Source: an uncultured Mailhella sp. (GTDB taxonomy: Bacteria; Desulfobacterota; Desulfovibrionia; Desulfovibrionales; Desulfovibrionaceae). From it: a stretch of 64,000 bases of DNA. Positions 61,269 through 64,000 of this stretch are shown one piece after another. Position 1 is the stretch's first letter, and the number at the start of each line of letters is the position of its first letter. The stretch is taken from positions 1-64,000 of the forward strand of contig NZ_CALUYL010000013.1 in the NCBI RefSeq assembly GCF_944324995.1. The letters run 5' to 3'. The translations under genes were made by a program, and so were the position numbers. Under the pieces are notes generated by a model. The model searched no databases and was not told where the DNA came from. It saw only the letters and a program-made list of their open reading frames with translations.

Positions 61269-62414
61269 ATGAACATTCCCTATGAGGAGCGCCGCCGCTC
61301 TTTCCTCAGCTGCCTCTACAGCATGCAGGAATCCCTGCCCGGTCTGCTGGCCATGTTCTTCATCGCGCTGTTTTCCAACAATCTGGCGGGGAGTCCCAAT
61401 CCCCTCACGCTGGAAAACCTGTTCTCCTGGCTCGACGCCGTCATCGGCCCCGTCAATCATCAGCCGCTGTTCCAGACCCTCAATTCCAACTTCGTGTGGA
61501 ATCCCTTTCTGATGGGTCTTGTCATCGGCAACGTGTTCGGCGTGCCCGATTCCTGGAAGCGCGGTCTTTCCTACATTCACATTCTCATGCCGCTCGGCAT
61601 CATCATGCTGGCGCCGCACTTCGTGTTCAGCCACGCGGAAAAGGCGGGCATGCCCCTCATTCTGCTGGCCTTCGCCGTCATGCTGTTCACCGCCGCCGTC
61701 ACGCTTGTGCTCGGCAGACTCCTGCGCATGGACGACCGCCACTACTCCACCATCGCCGGCGCGCTCTCCACGGGCGACCCCCACGTGGTGGCCATTCTCA
61801 TGCCCATGCTCAAGTCCAAGGGCGGACAGGTCATCAATGCGCTGGGCTGCATTCTGCTCTTCGGCCTCGTGGCCTCGTTCCTGCTGCCCCTGCTCGGCCA
61901 CGCCCTCAACATGAACGACAAGGCCTTCGCCGTGCTCTCCGTGTTCGGCATAGGCAACACCGGCCAGATGTTCAACGCGGCCTTCGGCTACAGCTACGAA
62001 GCCGGTCACTGGGCCCACTACGTGGAGCCTCTGCGGCACGCGCTCATGCCCGCAGGCTTTCTGTTCGTGTTCGTGGTCATGTTCGTGCGCTCCCGCATGT
62101 TCGCCGACGAGTCCGGAGTCATGGCGGCCCGCGCCCACAAAAGATTCCCGCTGTTCGTCACGGTGTTCATCATCGTGTGGATCGTGGTGCAGTTCCACGT
62201 GGTGAAGGAGCCCGCCCATCTCGCCGTTTTTGAACTCGTGAAGTGGGACTTCTCCCTCGCCGCAGCCGCCCTCGGCCTCTCCCTTTCCCTGCGCGACATC
62301 GCGCAGTGGGGCTTCAAGGGCCTGGCGCTCGCGTTTGCCGCGGGCATTCTGCGCATCGCCGTTCTCGTCATCTGCCTGCTGGCCGCGGCCAGTCTCAAGT
62401 TCCCGCTCATCTAA
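61269..62414 (+). CDS. YeiH/PSE-family putative sulfate exporter
   Basis: A 381-residue membrane protein with about 10 membrane segments. ALSTGDPHVVAILMPMLKSK, followed by INALGCILLFGLVASFLLPL, a loop with GNTGQMFNAAFGYS, and a terminal block AAALGLSLSLRDIAQWGFKG, resembles the YeiH/PF03601 family, members of which (TauZ-type) are annotated as putative sulfate exporters. The match is by pattern and some segments differ, so the assignment is moderate. It follows the 965-aa gene by 12 bases in the same operon. Sulfate or sulfite export would suit a sulfotransferase locus; this is inference. Confidence 0.6.
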   Translation: MNIPYEERRRSFLSCLYSMQESLPGLLAMFFIALFSNNLAGSPNPLTLENLFSWLDAVIGPVNHQPLFQTLNSNFVWNPFLMGLVIGNVFGVPDSWKRGLSYIHILMPLGIIMLAPHFVFSHAEKAGMPLILLAFAVMLFTAAVTLVLGRLLRMDDRHYSTIAGALSTGDPHVVAILMPMLKSKGGQVINALGCILLFGLVASFLLPLLGHALNMNDKAFAVLSVFGIGNTGQMFNAAFGYSYEAGHWAHYVEPLRHALMPAGFLFVFVVMFVRSRMFADESGVMAARAHKRFPLFVTVFIIVWIVVQFHVVKEPAHLAVFELVKWDFSLAAAALGLSLSLRDIAQWGFKGLALAFAAGILRIAVLVICLLAAASLKFPLI

Positions 62415-62424
62415 GGAGGCAAGC

Positions 62425-62574
62425 ATGCGCCATTCCCACACCACCGACGAAGAAGGCTTCGACTTCATGGACAATTCCGGCGAGGAAGAACATGATCGCG
62501 ACATGGTGGGCATACTGCTTGCCGTGCTCTTCATCGCGCTCGCGGTGATCTTCCAGCGCACAGGACTGCTCTAA
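62425..62574 (+). CDS. Small single-pass membrane protein
   Basis: A 49-residue protein: an acidic, His-containing N-terminus (HTTDEEGFDFMDNSGEEEHD) and one membrane helix (VGILLAVLFIALAVIFQ). The AAGGAGG ribosome site 5 bases before the ATG, and its position 10 bases after the exporter gene, support that it is real. Not recognised; perhaps a subunit of the exporter. Confidence 0.65.
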   Translation: MRHSHTTDEEGFDFMDNSGEEEHDRDMVGILLAVLFIALAVIFQRTGLL

Positions 62575-62714
62575 CGCCGACAGCAGCTCTTCCGGCGCCT
62601 CCGCGTCGGAAGCTCCTCTTCCCGTCCGGCGCATCCCCGGCCGGACGGGGCATTTCCGAACCTTCCGTCAACGCCGCGCCCGGCATCTTTCCGGGCCATT
62701 TTCAAGGAGCCGTC

Positions 62715-62915
62715 ATGACCGGCATTACGTTCTATCTTCAGATACTGTTCGCCCTGCTGCTCTTCTGGGCCACGGCAACGGCCATCTACATGGGCATATT
62801 CCACGCCCACGCCTCCCGCAGTCTCGGGCGCAGGCACGCGTGCCTGGCCGTCTCTTCGCTGCTGTCCTTCGCCGTCTGTTTTCTCATGTATTCCTGGTCC
62901 TATCTCAGCTGGTAA
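62715..62915 (+). CDS. Small two-helix membrane protein
   Basis: A 66-residue protein with two hydrophobic helices (FYLQILFALLLFWATATAIY and LAVSSLLSFAVCFLMYSWSY) joined by a basic loop (HASRSLGRRHA). AAGGAG lies 7 bases upstream of the ATG. A 140-base GC-rich spacer with a CCGGCCGG-like hairpin separates it from the previous small gene. Not recognised. Confidence 0.6.
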   Translation: MTGITFYLQILFALLLFWATATAIYMGIFHAHASRSLGRRHACLAVSSLLSFAVCFLMYSWSYLSW

Positions 62916-62934
62916 CACGCAAAGGAGATCCATA

Positions 62935-63231
62935 ATGAAACGCTCCCTCATTTCCGCCCTGGCTCTGGCCCTCTGCCTTGTCTTCGCCTCCGCCGCCTCC
63001 GCCGAAGAGAACGGCCTCAACGTCAACACCGCCACGCAGCAGGAACTCGCCGCCGTGCCCGGTCTCAACGCCGATCTGGCCAAGGCCATCGTGCAGTATC
63101 GCGAAGAAATGGGCGACTTCATGTCCATCGACGAGCTCGCCGACGTGCCCGGCATGGACAAGGACGCCCTTGACGCGGCCAAACAGGCGCTGCGCGTGGA
63201 CGCCATTTCCGGCGCCGAGTGCAACTGCTGA
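62935..63231 (+). CDS. Small secreted ComEA-like helix-hairpin-helix protein 4
   Basis: A 98-residue protein with signal peptide (to ASAAEE) and a complete HhH pair: LNVNTATQQELAAVPGLNAD, LAKAIVQYREEMGDFMSIDE, LADVPGMDKDALDAAKQAL. Both hairpins keep Pro-Gly, unlike HhH proteins 2 and 3, so this is the most canonical copy. It ends in AECNC with two Cys. AAAGGAG precedes the ATG. Last gene of the exporter operon, ahead of a terminator. Free ComEA domains bind DNA in competence; here no com genes are near. Confidence 0.85.
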   Translation: MKRSLISALALALCLVFASAASAEENGLNVNTATQQELAAVPGLNADLAKAIVQYREEMGDFMSIDELADVPGMDKDALDAAKQALRVDAISGAECNC

Positions 63232-63249
63232 TCGCCCCGAACGACACGC

Positions 63250-63287
63250 AAAAAAGCCTTCCCCGTACCTGACGGAGAAGGCTTTTC
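63250..63287. terminator. Bidirectional terminator
   Basis: AAAAGCCTTC (63252-63261) pairs with GAAGGCTTTT (63277-63286). It ends the HhH protein 4 operon on the plus strand and the partial gene on the minus strand. Confidence 0.9.
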
Positions 63288-63305
63288 TTGTTTTGTGCGA
63301 ATATG

Positions 63306-64000
63306 TTACGCCTGCGGCCTGCCGCAGAAGCGCAGCAGCCGGGAAAGAAAGGCCAGCGCCTGCTTGAACGACGCCTCGTCGGCAGCGAGAGACTGCGGGC
63401 GGGGAAGCTGAATGACCAGTCTGCCGAACACGCGCTCCTGACAGAAGGGAAGCAGCGTCTTCGGCATGGAGAGCGCGTCTCTCGCGTCGGAGCCGAAAAG
63501 CAGCAGCACGCGCGGATTGAGCAGCTTCACCCCGGACCAGAACAGCGGGGCTCCGGCGTCCGGCTCTCCGGCAAGGCCGCAGGGCCAGAACACGTGGGTT
63601 CCGCCCGGATGCCGAAGCTCCATGAGCATGCGCACGATGACCTTGCGGCGCACGTCGTCGGGCCTGCCGGTGAGATCCTCGTCGAGCCCGGCGTAGGTCC
63701 AGAGCACCAGAGGATGCGGCGGCAGCGGACGACGATTTTTGAACACCAGCCAGCGTTCGGGCCAGGCCTCCACGGGAAGCGCGCCCGGCGTGGCAAGAAG
63801 TGCGGAACTCCCGGGAGTAGAAGCCCGTTCCGGAGCTCCTGCGCCCGGACGGGCGTTCGGCGCGGCGCTCTCCGCCTCCCGCCGGGGACGATTCGCCTGC
63901 GACGGAGCAGACGGCGCGGAAGAAGGCGCGGCGGCCTCGCGGGGGGCAGGCCGGGCCGCTCCGGAGCTTCGCCCGTCACCTGAGCGAGAAAATTCCCCGG
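63306..64000 (-). CDS. Unrecognised protein, C-terminal part (5' end beyond window)
   Basis: The minus-strand frame is open from the stop at 63306 to the window edge, about 231 codons. The first 70 visible residues are Ala/Pro/Arg/Ser-rich and look like a linker. The rest (WLVFKNRRPLPPHPLVLWTY near the start, GTHVFWPCGLAGEP and PRVLLLFGSDARDAL later) is a folded domain. The order of a WPxGL-type turn and a LL-hydrophobic strand is faintly reminiscent of uracil-DNA glycosylase-like proteins, but no catalytic motif is visible, so no function is given. Confidence 0.55.
   Translation of the reverse strand, partial: GEFSRSGDGRSSGAARPAPREAAAPSSAPSAPSQANRPRREAESAAPNARPGAGAPERASTPGSSALLATPGALPVEAWPERWLVFKNRRPLPPHPLVLWTYAGLDEDLTGRPDDVRRKVIVRMLMELRHPGGTHVFWPCGLAGEPDAGAPLFWSGVKLLNPRVLLLFGSDARDALSMPKTLLPFCQERVFGRLVIQLPRPQSLAADEASFKQALAFLSRLLRFCGRPQA

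Noticed and set aside
59952..62561. 869-codon minus-strand open frame
   Set aside because: Antisense across the 965-aa gene and the exporter. Composition is that of a shadow frame.
1..64000. CRISPR arrays, insertion sequences, prophage or rRNA operons
   Set aside because: No regularly spaced repeats, transposase or integrase genes, or rRNA-like sequences were seen anywhere in the window.

Overview
The window is GC-rich, densely coded bacterial chromosome. It most likely comes from the Desulfovibrionaceae (Desulfovibrio/Bilophila/Mailhella-type sulfidogens). Support: an adenylate kinase whose LID has the Cys-X5-His-X15-Cys-X2-Cys metal site known from Desulfovibrio gigas, a very long FAD/Fe-S oxidoreductase of the lactate/glycolate dehydrogenase type, a TRAP transporter operon, and multiple arylsulfate sulfotransferases. 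No rRNA, tRNA, CRISPR array or insertion sequence was found. Both end genes are cut: uvrA at the left and an unrecognised gene at the right.

Layout. 1-7.1 kb: 3' part of uvrA, a DUF4139 secreted protein, a RicT/PSP1 protein and metG. 7.2-18.5 kb (minus strand): a sugar-acid catabolic and uptake locus with an iron alcohol dehydrogenase, an IdnO-like SDR, a TIM-barrel epimerase/isomerase, an IdnD-like zinc dehydrogenase, an IolC-DUF2090 kinase/aldolase fusion and TRAP DctM/Q/P, followed by a gph-deoR operon. 18.7-29.2 kb: housekeeping and small operons (DsrE-like, cstA, adk, a CoA-binding/YkgJ fusion, trmH-asnS, yccF with a membrane hydrolase, a FliW-like orphan, divergent tetR and mipA/ompV). 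29.5-42.7 kb: a 1218-aa FAD/Fe-S oxidoreductase, a cell-wall M23 peptidase, pgsA, an ftsB-like gene, a TPR-like protein, a cache-like lipoprotein, fbp, tsaD, and trxA-trxB-bamD.

43-63.3 kb holds the most unusual part: a 20-kb periplasmic sulfotransferase locus. Five arylsulfate sulfotransferase (ASST, beta-propeller, PAPS-independent) paralogues are interspersed with three small secreted helix-hairpin-helix (HhH) proteins. Beyond them lies an operon encoding a 965-aa secreted protein built as a tandem duplication, a YeiH/PSE-type putative sulfate exporter, two tiny membrane proteins and a fourth HhH protein. A periplasmic-sensing histidine kinase marks the left edge of the ASST array, and a sigma-54 response regulator lies at its right. 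Three sigma-54 (-24/-12) promoters, before assT1, assT4 and the 965-aa gene, each carry an upstream 16-bp element of the form GTGCR-N6-CGYAC (R = A/G, Y = C/T), the probable binding site of that regulator. A PheC-like solute-binding protein lies next to the kinase.

Inferred working model: an aromatic or sulfated-aromatic signal is sensed in the periplasm. The kinase/regulator pair then switches on several sulfotransferases and a large accessory/export operon together. The locus would move sulfuryl groups between phenolic compounds outside the cytoplasm, possibly with sulfate or sulfite export. Substrates, and the role of the HhH proteins and the duplicated 965-aa protein, cannot be read from sequence.
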